A DNA stretch of 64,000 nucleotides, taken from Acidovorax defluvii. GTDB taxonomy: Bacteria; Pseudomonadota; Gammaproteobacteria; Burkholderiales; Burkholderiaceae_C. Under the pieces are notes generated by a model, which ran no database searches, was not told where the DNA came from, and saw only the letters and a list, made by a program, of their open reading frames with translations. The translations under genes and the position numbers were made by a program. The number at the start of each line of letters is the position of its first letter. Position 1 is the first letter of the stretch. Of this stretch, positions 9,673 through 17,224 are shown one piece after another. The stretch covers positions 50,393 to 114,392 of the forward strand of contig QLTU01000011.1 of assembly GCA_003268905.1 (NCBI GenBank). Reading direction: 5' to 3'.

Positions 9673-10062
9673 TCATTTCATTGAATGCAGGCCGATCATG
9701 TTGCCCTCGGTATCGTTCACCAGAGCGCATTGGCCATATTCGCCGATCGAAAATTTCGGCTTGAACACCTTGCCGCCGGCCTTTTCGACCCGGCCCTGCT
9801 CGACAGCGCAATCCTCGCAGGCAAAGTAAACCAGCGTGCCGCCGCCACCCCCGGAGGGCACTCCTTCCATCTTGACCAGCGCGCCGCTGGCGCCCATGGT
9901 GGTCATGTCGCCGGGGAAGGACAGCATCTGGATGCCGTTGGCTTCGCCCGCGGGTGATTTCAGTGTTTCCAGCTGGCACTGGAACACCGCTTCGTAGAAC
10001 TTGCGCGCGCGCGCCATGTCTTGCACATGGATCTCGAACCAGACGACGGGATTGGGTTTCAT
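9673..10062 (-). CDS. VOC-fold (glyoxalase/bleomycin-resistance-like) protein
   Basis: The 129-residue protein has one paired beta-alpha-beta-beta-beta unit: VVWFEIHVQDMARARKFYEAVF at the start (position of the first metal or substrate strand) and GEYGQCALVNDTEGNMIGLHS at the end. The VOC family includes glyoxalase I, dioxygenases and antibiotic-binding proteins, and the substrate here is unknown. AAGGAG sits directly upstream of the ATG. It is the last gene of a four-gene minus-strand operon (29-bp gap after the RibD_C-SRPBCC fusion gene). Confidence 0.8.
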   Translation of the reverse strand: MKPNPVVWFEIHVQDMARARKFYEAVFQCQLETLKSPAGEANGIQMLSFPGDMTTMGASGALVKMEGVPSGGGGGTLVYFACEDCAVEQGRVEKAGGKVFKPKFSIGEYGQCALVNDTEGNMIGLHSMK

Positions 10063-10091
10063 GGATTGCTCCTTGCGTTGCTGTGGGTGAA

Positions 10092-11189
10092 TCAGGCGCG
10101 GTGCTCGACGTACCGCGCGAAGTTGTCCAGGATGGCTTGCCATCCCTGGCGCTGCTGTTCGGCGCTGTGGCTCTCCTCGGCGTCGAAGGACTCGCGCACC
10201 TTGATGCCATTGGCCAGTGGAGTGAACTCGACGCGCACCTTGCGCCCGTCGCCCAGGGTGTATTCGATCAGGCGCTGCGGTGCGACACGGGTGTACGTGC
10301 CCTCGAAGTCGAAGCCGACGCTGCCGTCCCGCGCCTGCATGCGCGCGCAGAACTTGCCACCTTCGCGCAAATCCACGCTGGCGCGCGGTGTGTGCCAGTC
10401 GGGCGAGGCGGCGTTCCACTGCTCCATGGCGCGCGGGTCATTCCATGCGGCCCACACGCGGTCGATGGGCGCGTGGACACTGGTTTCGACGGTGATCTTC
10501 CTGGGCATGCCTTGTGCCGACGCCTGCTCAGGCGCCGGGTGAGCGTGGCGCCGCAGGACGGCATGCGTGGCCTTGTCGGACGCCACGAACTGAACGCATT
10601 CGTAGCCCAGCGCCCGCAGGTCGAGCCCCTGCAGCAGCGGCTCTCCCCGGCCAAGCAACACCGGCGCGATGGCGATGTGCAGTTCGTCGATAAGGCCTTC
10701 ACGCAGGTACTGCCGGATGGTGTTGGCTCCGCCGCCGATCCGCACGTCCTTGCCGCCAGCGGCATCGCGTGCCCGTTCAAGCGCCTCATGGATGCCGCCG
10801 GTGACGAAGTGGAACGTTGTGCCACCTTCCATCTCGATCGGCGGCCGGGCATGGTGGGTCAGGATAAAGACCGGAACGTGGTAGGGCGGATCGTCGCCCC
10901 ACCAGCCTTTCCAGGTGTTGTCCTGCCACTCGCCGCGCGAGGGGGCGAACATGTTGCGCCCCAGAATCCATGCGCCAACATTCTGAAAGCCCCGCGCGGC
11001 GAAATCATCGTCAACCCCCGTGCTGCCGCCGTCCTTACCGAACAGCGTGCGCTGGAGCGTGCGGGTCGGCAGAAGCCACTGGTGCAGCTGCGTTCCGCCC
11101 ACGCCGAGCGGATCATCGAGGCTTTGGTCCGGGCCCGCTCCATATCCGTCGAGCGAGATGGTGAAGCTCTCCACGCGAACACTTGTCAT
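10092..11189 (-). CDS. RibD_C (dihydrofolate-reductase-like) - SRPBCC (AHSA1-type) fusion protein
   Basis: One uninterrupted 365-residue frame encodes two domains. Residues ~1-217 are a RibD C-terminal/DHFR-fold domain (MTSVRVESFTISLDGYGAGP, GAWILGRNMF, FHFVTGGIHEAL, IGGGANTIRQYL, LHIAIAPVLLGRGEPL). Residues ~228-365 are a START/SRPBCC domain of AHSA1 type (KITVETSVHAPIDRVWAAWN ... GWQAILDNFARYVE). A short Pro/Ala/Glu-rich linker joins them. In the genomes I know these domains occur as separate proteins. GAGGAAAAAACC before the ATG at 11189 is a good ribosome-binding site. The role is unknown; the VOC and TetR neighbours suggest a small-molecule response. Confidence 0.85.
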   Translation of the reverse strand: MTSVRVESFTISLDGYGAGPDQSLDDPLGVGGTQLHQWLLPTRTLQRTLFGKDGGSTGVDDDFAARGFQNVGAWILGRNMFAPSRGEWQDNTWKGWWGDDPPYHVPVFILTHHARPPIEMEGGTTFHFVTGGIHEALERARDAAGGKDVRIGGGANTIRQYLREGLIDELHIAIAPVLLGRGEPLLQGLDLRALGYECVQFVASDKATHAVLRRHAHPAPEQASAQGMPRKITVETSVHAPIDRVWAAWNDPRAMEQWNAASPDWHTPRASVDLREGGKFCARMQARDGSVGFDFEGTYTRVAPQRLIEYTLGDGRKVRVEFTPLANGIKVRESFDAEESHSAEQQRQGWQAILDNFARYVEHRA

Positions 11190-11254
11190 GGTTTTTTCCT
11201 CGGTTTCGGCGCCTGATGTGTGCCGGCCCTGCATCCTTGGTCGGATCCGCGCTC

Positions 11255-11692
11255 TCAGCCGGCGTTCACGTTGACCATCCACGGCGTGCCAAAGCGGTCG
11301 GTCACCATGCCGAAGCCGGCCGACCAGAAGGTCTTGTCGAACGGCATGGTCACCTGGCCGCCTTGCGCCAGGGCGTCAAACACGCGCCGGCCTTCGGCGA
11401 CATCGTCCGCCTGGATCGACACCCACAGGCCTTGCGGTTTGGCATAGCCGCCCGCGCACACGTCGCTGGCGCCGGGCAGGGTGTCGGATCCCATCAGCGC
11501 CTGCGCGCCGACCTGCAGGTGCACATGCATCAGGCGGTCTTTCGCCTCGGGCGGGATCGGCGGGTTCTGCGGGTCTGGCGGAATCTCGCCGAAGGTGCTC
11601 TGGTGCACCACGGTGCCCTTGAACAGATCCTTGTAGAAGGCAAAGGCCTCGCGGCAGTTGCCGTCGAAGTTGAGGTAGGGGGTGAATTGCAT
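11255..11692 (-). CDS. PhnB-like VOC protein
   Basis: The 145-residue protein of the PhnB/3-dmu-9_3-mt branch of the VOC fold begins MQFTPYLNFDGNCREAFAFY, a family start. It contains LMHVHLQVGAQALMGSD and ends TDRFGTPWMVNVNAG, a typical closing strand. These proteins are often mislabelled as 3-demethylubiquinone methyltransferases, and their true ligands are mostly unknown. It lies 65 bp upstream of the fusion gene in the same operon. Confidence 0.85.
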   Translation of the reverse strand: MQFTPYLNFDGNCREAFAFYKDLFKGTVVHQSTFGEIPPDPQNPPIPPEAKDRLMHVHLQVGAQALMGSDTLPGASDVCAGGYAKPQGLWVSIQADDVAEGRRVFDALAQGGQVTMPFDKTFWSAGFGMVTDRFGTPWMVNVNAG

Positions 11693-11729
11693 GGTGCCTC
11701 CGGGTTGAACAGGTGTGGGGTGCGGCGGG

Positions 11730-12215
11730 TCAGCGGCCCGCCACCGCGGCCTCGATGGCAGCGACGTCGATCTTCTTCATGGTCATCATGGCGTCGAAGG
11801 CGCGCTTGGCGGCGGCGCGGTCGGGGTGGGTCCAGGCCTGGGCCAGTGCCACGGGCGTGATCTGCCACGAGATGCCCCACTTGTCGCGGCACCAGCCGCA
11901 TTCCACCTCCTGGCCGTCGTGGCCGACGATGGCGTTCCAGTAGCGGTCGGTCTCGGCCTGATCGGCGGTGGACACCTGGAACGAGAACGCGTGGCTGTGC
12001 TCCACGCCCGGCCCGCCGTTCAGCCCCATGCAGGGCAGGCCCAGCACGGTGAATTCGACCACCAGCACGTCGCCCGCCTTGCCTGCGGGATAGTCACCCG
12101 GTGCGCGGTGGATGGCGCCGACGGCCGAGTCAGCAAAGGTGCTGGCGTAAAACCGCGCTGCTTCTTCAGCGTCGTTGTCGTACCAGAGGCAGACGGTGTT
12201 TTTGGATGGGGTCAT
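11730..12215 (-). CDS. PhnB-like VOC protein (second copy type)
   Basis: The 161-residue protein starts with VCLWYDNDAEEAARFYASTF and carries CGWCRDKWGISWQITPVAL, a hallmark of the PhnB/3-dmu-9_3-mt subfamily. A C-terminal helical tail follows (AFDAMMTMKKIDVAAIEAA). GCAAGGAGACCC before the ATG at 12215 is a strong ribosome-binding site. Its start codon overlaps the stop of a 34-codon small ORF (ATGA). It is the first full-size gene of the operon that is divergent from the TetR regulator. Confidence 0.85.
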   Translation of the reverse strand: MTPSKNTVCLWYDNDAEEAARFYASTFADSAVGAIHRAPGDYPAGKAGDVLVVEFTVLGLPCMGLNGGPGVEHSHAFSFQVSTADQAETDRYWNAIVGHDGQEVECGWCRDKWGISWQITPVALAQAWTHPDRAAAKRAFDAMMTMKKIDVAAIEAAVAGR

Positions 12216-12316
12216 GGTGGGTCTCCTTGCAAGGGGGCGGAGCGCGGGCGGTATGTGTCGCGCCGCGCAGTCGGCACGGTGCAGAGGAAGCCGTTGAGAA
12301 AGCGGTTGGTATCCAT
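12212..12316 (-). CDS. possible 34-residue leader peptide or small ORF
   Basis: An ATG at 12316 preceded by AGGAGACCCGC, an excellent Shine-Dalgarno, opens 34 codons (MDTNRFLNGFLCTVPTARR...). They end in a TGA that overlaps the next gene's ATG as ATGA. The peptide matches nothing I recognise and is Arg/Pro-rich. It could be a translated, coupled leader for the VOC operon, or the decayed end of an older gene. Confidence 0.4.
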   Translation of the reverse strand: MDTNRFLNGFLCTVPTARRDTYRPRSAPLQGDPP

Positions 12317-12356
12317 GCGGGTCTCCTGTAGAAAGCGGCAAATGGAACAATATGTG

Positions 12357-12402
12357 TACGACGTCCACTTCATTGTGCCGTCGTAAAATGAACAGCGTCC
12401 AC
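12357..12402. promoter_or_regulatory. candidate TetR operator in the divergent promoter region
   Basis: An inverted repeat TACGACG (12357-12363) / CGTCGTA (12379-12385) with a 15-nt spacer lies between the VOC operon and the TetR gene. The heptamer CGTCCAC is also directly repeated at 12362-12368 and 12396-12402. Position and symmetry suit binding by the adjacent TetR protein. The assignment is inference. Confidence 0.45.
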
Positions 12403-12433
12403 ATTTAACCCTTCGCACAACAGGGACGCCGTC

Positions 12434-13129
12434 TTGAGCGCTTCACATTCCGTTCCTCTCACTCCTGTGACCCCTGCCGCACCGGCGGGTCAGACCGCGC
12501 GGCGCCCTACCTACCGCCATGGCGACTTGCGCCGCGCGCTGCTGGACGCCGGCATTGCCCTGGTGCGCGAGGGCGGGCCGCCGGCGCTGGTGCTGCGCGA
12601 GGCCACGCGCCGCGCCGGCGTAGTGCCCAACGCTGCCTACCGCCATTTCGCCGGCCATGCGGCATTGCTCGATGCCGTGCGCGGCGCCGCACTGGGCTTG
12701 ATGGCACGTGCCATGGAGGCGGAGATCGACCACGCCACGCGCCACCTGAGCGCGCCTGTTGCACGGGCACGCGCCGCTTTCAAGGCCGTCGGCACGGGCT
12801 ACGTGCGCTTTGCGTTGGCCGAGCCGGGCCTGTTTCGCACCGCCTTCGTGTCCCAGCCCTTCGACGTGGCCAACGGCAGCCGCGACGACTTTCGTGGCGA
12901 CAGCGGGCGCGACCCGTTCGAGATCCTGTGCGGCACGCTCGACGACATGGTGACTGCCGGCGCACTGGGCGCGGCACAGCGCCCGGGCGCCGAGTTTCTG
13001 GCGTGGTCGGCAGTGCACGGCCTGGCCATGCTGGCGCTCGACGGCCCGCTGCGTGCGCTGCCCGCCGCGCACATCGAGGCCATGGCCCAGCGCGCCGTGG
13101 CGATGGTGGAGCAGGGGCTGGCGGGCTGA
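12434..13129 (+). CDS. TetR/AcrR family transcriptional regulator
   Basis: The 231-residue protein has an N-terminal HTH (YRHGDLRRALLDAGIALVRE ... LREATRRAGVVPNAAYRHF) followed by a helical ligand domain with a WHG-type C-terminal region. A TTG at 12434 is the start, with AGGGA about 8 bases upstream. The first ~25 residues are Pro/Ala-rich. It is divergent from the VOC/RibD_C-SRPBCC operon, so it likely represses that operon and itself in response to a small molecule. The ligand is unknown. Confidence 0.85.
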   Translation: MSASHSVPLTPVTPAAPAGQTARRPTYRHGDLRRALLDAGIALVREGGPPALVLREATRRAGVVPNAAYRHFAGHAALLDAVRGAALGLMARAMEAEIDHATRHLSAPVARARAAFKAVGTGYVRFALAEPGLFRTAFVSQPFDVANGSRDDFRGDSGRDPFEILCGTLDDMVTAGALGAAQRPGAEFLAWSAVHGLAMLALDGPLRALPAAHIEAMAQRAVAMVEQGLAG

Positions 13130-13200
13130 GCGCCTCCCGGGCAGCCGCGGCAGAAAGGATCGCGAGAATCCGCACTTCCCTGGCTTGCTAAGCTGCGCGC

Positions 13201-13950
13201 ATGAACATCGCTCTTCCTGCGGGTGCTTACGAGGTGCGGCAATGGCTGCAGGGCGCAGCCCATATTGCCGTGCTGACCGGAGCGGGCATCAGCGCCGAAT
13301 CGGGCGTGCCCACCTTCCGTGAGGCGCAAACCGGCTACTGGGCGCAGTTTCGCCCGGAAGACATGGCAACCGAAGCGGGCTTTCGCGCCCACCCGCGGCG
13401 TGTGTGGGACTGGTACCAGCACCGGCGCAATTTGCTGGCTGGCGTGCATCCCAATGCCGGACATGTGGCGCTGGCGCAGTTCCAGCAGCAGCACCCCGGG
13501 CGCCTCACGCTGATCACCCAGAACGTGGACGGCCTGCACCAGCGCGCGGGCAGCATCGGCACGCTGTGCCTGCATGGCGACATCTTTGCCGACCGCTGGC
13601 TCGACACCCCGCGCAACTGCTGCCACATCGACCACGCCGTGGCCGGCCACCCGCCGTATTGCGACCGCTGCGGCAACCTGGTGCGGCCGGGCGTGGTGTG
13701 GTTTGGCGAACCGCTGCCATATGCCACGCTGGAAGCCGCCCAACAGGCCGCCCGCACCTGCGAGCTGATGCTGGTGGTGGGCACGGCGGGCGCCGTGTAT
13801 CCGGCAGCGGGCCTGGCGCAAGTGGCGCGCCAGGCGGGCGCCCGCGTGGTCATCATCAACCCGGCCGCGAGCGACCTGGACGATGTGGCCCATGCGCTGT
13901 TGAGTGGCACCGCAGCCAGCGTGTTGCCAGCCTTGCTGGCGGGCGTGTGA
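13201..13950 (+). CDS. Sir2 family NAD-dependent protein deacylase
   Basis: The 249-residue sirtuin has GAGISAESGVPTFR (NAD binding, residues 27-40), TQNVDGLH (106-113) and the catalytic His125 in LHGD. Tyr72 and Arg75 occur in WYQHRR; this Y-x-x-R pair is the acyl-pocket signature of class III (SIRT5/CobB) enzymes that remove succinyl or malonyl groups. The zinc site is odd: Cys154-x2-Cys157 is clear, but the first pair is replaced by adjacent Cys140-Cys141. Desuccinylase or deacetylase activity is inferred from the motifs. Confidence 0.88.
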   Translation: MNIALPAGAYEVRQWLQGAAHIAVLTGAGISAESGVPTFREAQTGYWAQFRPEDMATEAGFRAHPRRVWDWYQHRRNLLAGVHPNAGHVALAQFQQQHPGRLTLITQNVDGLHQRAGSIGTLCLHGDIFADRWLDTPRNCCHIDHAVAGHPPYCDRCGNLVRPGVVWFGEPLPYATLEAAQQAARTCELMLVVGTAGAVYPAAGLAQVARQAGARVVIINPAASDLDDVAHALLSGTAASVLPALLAGV

Positions 13951-13974
13951 TTCAGATTCGCCCGCCAGGCGAGA

Positions 13975-14568
13975 TCACACCAGCCCCAGCGCCCCCAGCA
14001 GCGCCCCCGCGCCCAGCAGCCACAGCAGGTGCAGGCGCGTGCGCCACACCAGCAGCGCGCACACCGCCGTCAGCAGCCACAGCGGCCAGTCGGTGGCGGG
14101 GTTGCTGTGGGCGCTGCCCAGCAGCCAGGCGGTGGCCAGCAGCAGCCCTATCACCACCGGCGCCATGCCTTGCTTGAAGGCGCGCACGCTGCGCCGCTCG
14201 CGGTTGCGGTGGCCCCAGCGCGTGGCCAGCCAGGTGAGCGTGGTGCTGGGCAGCATGATGCCGACCATGCTCAGCACCACGCCCAAAGCGCCGCTGGCCC
14301 AGCCAGCCGGCCCGGCGCCGCCCGCGTTGATGCCCACGTTCCAGCCCAGCAGCGCAATGAACAGCACATTGGGCCCCGGCGCCGCCTGGGCGATGGCAAT
14401 GGAGGCGTTGAACTGCAGATCGGTCAGCCAGCCCTGGCGCTCCACCAGAAAGCGGTGCATGTCGGGCGCGGTGGCAATGGCGCCGCCCACGGCCAGCAGC
14501 GAGATCGAGATGTAATAGAAAAACAGATTCAGCCAGTCCAGCGGCTGCAGTGCAATGGCGTGGTTCAT
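13975..14568 (-). CDS. ChrA-type chromate transporter, second half protein
   Basis: The 197-residue membrane protein carries the ChrA domain core (YYISISLLAVGGAIATAP, AIAQAAPGPNVLFIALLGW) and about five to six helices. Its ATG overlaps the TGA of the upstream half protein as ATGA, so the two are translationally coupled. Short-chain ChrA pairs work as heteromeric exporters of chromate or related oxyanions. The actual substrate cannot be read from the sequence. Confidence 0.85.
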   Translation of the reverse strand: MNHAIALQPLDWLNLFFYYISISLLAVGGAIATAPDMHRFLVERQGWLTDLQFNASIAIAQAAPGPNVLFIALLGWNVGINAGGAGPAGWASGALGVVLSMVGIMLPSTTLTWLATRWGHRNRERRSVRAFKQGMAPVVIGLLLATAWLLGSAHSNPATDWPLWLLTAVCALLVWRTRLHLLWLLGAGALLGALGLV

Positions 14569-15155
14569 GGCGCAATCTTTCGCCACGTCAGCACGCAGGC
14601 CACGCCGCCCAGTGCGGGCAGCACCCAGGCCAGCGGCCAGCGCAGCAGCGCCATGCCGGCAAAGGTGAGGGCGGCCAGCGCGGCGCACAGCCAGGGGCCC
14701 AGCGGGTGATTGCGCAGCGCCGCCGCCAGCTTGAAGCCCGTGCCCGCAATCAGCCCGGCAGCCACGGCGCCCATGCCCCGCAGCGCGCCCGCCACGGCCG
14801 GGTGGCTGGCAAATTGCGCATACACCAACGCCACCGCCAGCACCAGCAGCAGTGGAAACGCGAGCATGCCCGCCAGCGCCGCCATGGCACCGCGCAGCCC
14901 GAAATAGCGGTCTCCAATCATCACCGAGAGATTCACCACATTGGGCCCCGGCATGATCTGGGCCACCGCCCAGTCTTCCACGAACTCCTCATCCGTCATC
15001 CAGCGCTTTTTTTCCACCAGCTCGCGCTGCACCACCGCCAGCACGCCGCCAAAGCCCTGCAGCGCCAGCCAGGTGAACGACCAGAACAAATCGGCCGGGC
15101 TGCGCGGCTGGGGCCGCGATGGAGAATCGTCAACAGGGTACAAGGGCGCGGACAT
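14565..15155 (-). CDS. ChrA-type chromate transporter, first half protein
   Basis: The 196-residue protein has one ChrA domain: LFWSFTWLALQGFGGVLAVV, the conserved ELVEKKRWMTDEEFVE, and AQIMPGPNVVNLSVMIG, with about five membrane helices. It is the first gene of the two-gene short-chain ChrA operon. Upstream lies a 369-bp non-coding interval (15156-15524) holding a dispersed repeat copy and a heptamer tandem repeat. Confidence 0.85.
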   Translation of the reverse strand: MSAPLYPVDDSPSRPQPRSPADLFWSFTWLALQGFGGVLAVVQRELVEKKRWMTDEEFVEDWAVAQIMPGPNVVNLSVMIGDRYFGLRGAMAALAGMLAFPLLLVLAVALVYAQFASHPAVAGALRGMGAVAAGLIAGTGFKLAAALRNHPLGPWLCAALAALTFAGMALLRWPLAWVLPALGGVACVLTWRKIAP

Positions 15156-15167
15156 GGGTTTTTGGAT

Positions 15168-15222
15168 AGAAATATGCCTCTAGCGCAATATCCATAAGCG
15201 CAAGCAGCTATCAAAACAGGAG
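15168..15222 (+). repeat. dispersed ~50-bp repeat, copy 1 (intergenic)
   Basis: Contains GCCTCTAGCGC, CCATAAGCGC and AGCAGCTATCAAAACAG in the family order. It lies between the chrA operon start and the fumarylacetoacetase-family gene. Other copies are listed separately. Confidence 0.8.
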
Positions 15223-15423
15223 TTTCCAGGCCGCCAGGCAAGGCGCCGGGAAAAGCTCACCATGTTAAGCCGCACCGGCCTGCTGCCCCATGGCCCCGGC
15301 ATCGCCAACGGCGACAGGGGCATCATGAATGCTGATGGGTGAGGCGCGCGCGCAGCAGCAAGTCGCAGCTACCCGCACCGTGCCGCTGGACTAGGATAGT
15401 TGCCGCGCCGCTGCCCGCCCGCC

Positions 15424-15486
15424 TGCGACATGCGACATGCGACATGCGACATGCGACATGCGGCATGCGACATGCGGCATGCGGCA
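15424..15486. repeat. heptamer tandem repeat, 9 units
   Basis: Nine consecutive 7-bp units lie 39 bp upstream of the next start codon. They are five TGCGACA, then TGCGGCA, TGCGACA, and two TGCGGCA, with a decayed tenth unit (TGCGACC). The rest of the 15156-15524 interval has one dispersed repeat copy and no gene. The array could vary in copy number by slippage and alter the leader or promoter of the downstream gene. Confidence 0.92.
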
Positions 15487-15524
15487 TGCGACCGGACGGT
15501 ACCCAAGACACACAAGTACAACCC

Positions 15525-16370
15525 ATGAAACTGGTTCGTTATGGCCAACCCGGCGCCGAGCGCCCCGGCGTGCTGGATGCACAAGGCGTGCTGCGCGATC
15601 TGTCGATGCTGTTGCCCGAACTGGGCCCCGCTCAGTTGGCCCCGCGCACCTTGTCGGCCCTGGCGGCCCTGGATGCCAGCCGTTTGCCCGCCGTGCAGGG
15701 TGCGCCGCGCCTGGCTTGCCCGGTGGCGGGTGTGGGCAAGATCGTTTGCGTGGGGCTGAACTATGCCGACCACGCGCTCGAAGCCGGTATGCAGGCGCCC
15801 GCCGAGCCCGTGCTGTTCATGAAAGCCATCACCGCCCTCAGCGGCCCGAACGACGCGGTGCGCATTCCACCGGGCGCGCGCAAGACCGACTGGGAGGTCG
15901 AACTGGGCATCGTCATCGGCACCCGGGCCAGCCACGTCAGCGAAGCCGCCGCGCTGCAGCATGTGGCGGGCTACGTGCTGGCCAACGATGTGTCCGAGCG
16001 CGCCTGGCAGACCGAGCGTGGCGGCCAGTGGGACAAGGGCAAGAGCTACGACACCTTCGCCCCCATCGGCCCGTGGCTGCTAACCGCCGACGAGATGCCC
16101 GACCCGCACGCCATCGACCTGTGGCTGGAAGTGAACGGCCAGCGCGTGCAAAACGGCAACACGCGCAACTTCATCTTTGGTGTGCCCACCGTGGTGTCGT
16201 ATATCAGCCAGTTCATGACGCTGGAGCCGGGCGACATCGTGCTGACAGGCACGCCCGCCGGTGTGGGCCTGGGCCAAAAGCCCGCGCCCTGGTTCCTCAA
16301 GCCCGGCGACGTGATGCGGCTTGGCGGCACGGGCTTGGGCGAGCAGGTGCAGACCTGCGTGGGCGGGTGA
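15525..16370 (+). CDS. fumarylacetoacetate hydrolase family protein
   Basis: The 281-residue protein has the FAH C-terminal fold: GKIVCVGLNYADHALEAG, the metal-binding EVELGIVIG, GYVLANDVSERAWQ, KSYDTFAPIGPWL and the closing GDIVLTGTPAGVG. This subfamily covers acylpyruvate hydrolase, 2-keto-4-pentenoate hydratase-like and ureidoglycolate lyase-like enzymes that cleave or hydrate 2-oxo acids with Mg2+. The ATG at 15525 gives the usual start (MKLVRYG). The heptamer repeat in its leader is the odd feature. Confidence 0.88.
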   Translation: MKLVRYGQPGAERPGVLDAQGVLRDLSMLLPELGPAQLAPRTLSALAALDASRLPAVQGAPRLACPVAGVGKIVCVGLNYADHALEAGMQAPAEPVLFMKAITALSGPNDAVRIPPGARKTDWEVELGIVIGTRASHVSEAAALQHVAGYVLANDVSERAWQTERGGQWDKGKSYDTFAPIGPWLLTADEMPDPHAIDLWLEVNGQRVQNGNTRNFIFGVPTVVSYISQFMTLEPGDIVLTGTPAGVGLGQKPAPWFLKPGDVMRLGGTGLGEQVQTCVGG

Positions 16371-16478
16371 GGGCAGGGGCCCGCATTGGGGAGAAATATG
16401 GAGATGGCGCTGGCGTAGGTGCGGTGCGGCCTCACCCGGTGAGGTCATCGCCTTCAGCGCCATGCACAGGCCAGTCCC

Positions 16479-16763
16479 TCAGCCGATTTGCCCACAGAAC
16501 CGGTGCGCCTTGTTGCGCCAGCCCGCCTGTTCTGGGTATTTGACCTTGAAAGTCTTGATGTCGGCCTGGGTGGCGTATTTGACGCGGAAGATCTTGAACG
16601 TGGCATCGGCCTCGTAGTCCACAAAGCACCACTGCGCGTCACCCTCGGCCTGCTGGCGGTAGGGCAGTTCATACCAGCACAGGTCGGCCTGGGTCTCAAA
16701 AGGCACCTCAAACACGCTTGCGTCGGCTTTGCTCGCCAGCGCTGCCACCAGAATCTTTGCCAT
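16479..16763 (-). CDS. DUF6150-like small protein
   Basis: The 94-residue soluble protein contains repeated beta-type segments (ADASVFEVPFETQADLCWY, ATFKIFRVKYATQADIKTF) and ends WRNKAHRFCGQIG. I associate this with the DUF6150 family, whose function is unknown. AGGAGG immediately before the ATG at 16763 makes it a well-translated gene. It is divergent from a 460-bp gene-free stretch. Confidence 0.7.
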   Translation of the reverse strand: MAKILVAALASKADASVFEVPFETQADLCWYELPYRQQAEGDAQWCFVDYEADATFKIFRVKYATQADIKTFKVKYPEQAGWRNKAHRFCGQIG

Positions 16764-17224
16764 GCGCAACCTCCTGCGAAAGGGGAAAAACCAACGCGTG
16801 CATGTTATCGAACTGCACACCTGAGTGCATGGTGGGCAACCCCATCACCCCCCATCACCCGAACAGCGGCGGTTGCGCGCGCCGTGGCGTGCGAAGGTGA
16901 AAATTCTCAAAGCGGGTTGCACCGCAGGCAAAAATGCCGGTGTGCACACGCCGGCCAGTGGTGCCTATGTGGGTGGGCACGGCTCGTGCACCTGCGCGGC
17001 GTTTTGCTGGTAAACGACGACGTGGGCAACGCGGTGCGGCTGTGGGCCTGCGCCCCGGCACCGTGCCCCCAGCGCAGGGCACCAGCAACGCAAGACCCAG
17101 CCTCAACACCATGCGGATCATGAGAGCCTCCACCATGCCGAGCCGTGGCAAGCGGCCACACCAGCCAGCCCGGCGCGGGGTTGGGGGCCTCGAGCATTGC
17201 GATGGTGCGCCTGCGCATGTCTGT
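16764..17224. other. 461-bp interval without a convincing gene
   Basis: Open frames exist on both strands but none has a family signature. A minus-strand frame includes MIRMVLRLGLALLVPCAGG, which resembles a signal peptide, but it continues as Arg/Pro-rich sequence. The stretch lies where the missing N-terminus of the VIT protein would be expected, so it may be rearranged or decayed coding DNA. Confidence 0.5.

Noticed and set aside
15424..15486. CRISPR array
   Set aside because: Units are 7 bp with no spacers, and no cas genes are present.
15369..15582. Long open frames with repeated Arg-His-Ala-Thr-Cys-type peptides across the heptamer array
   Set aside because: A 7-bp repeat without stops keeps all frames open. 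The frames are shadows of the repeat and the FAH-family gene.
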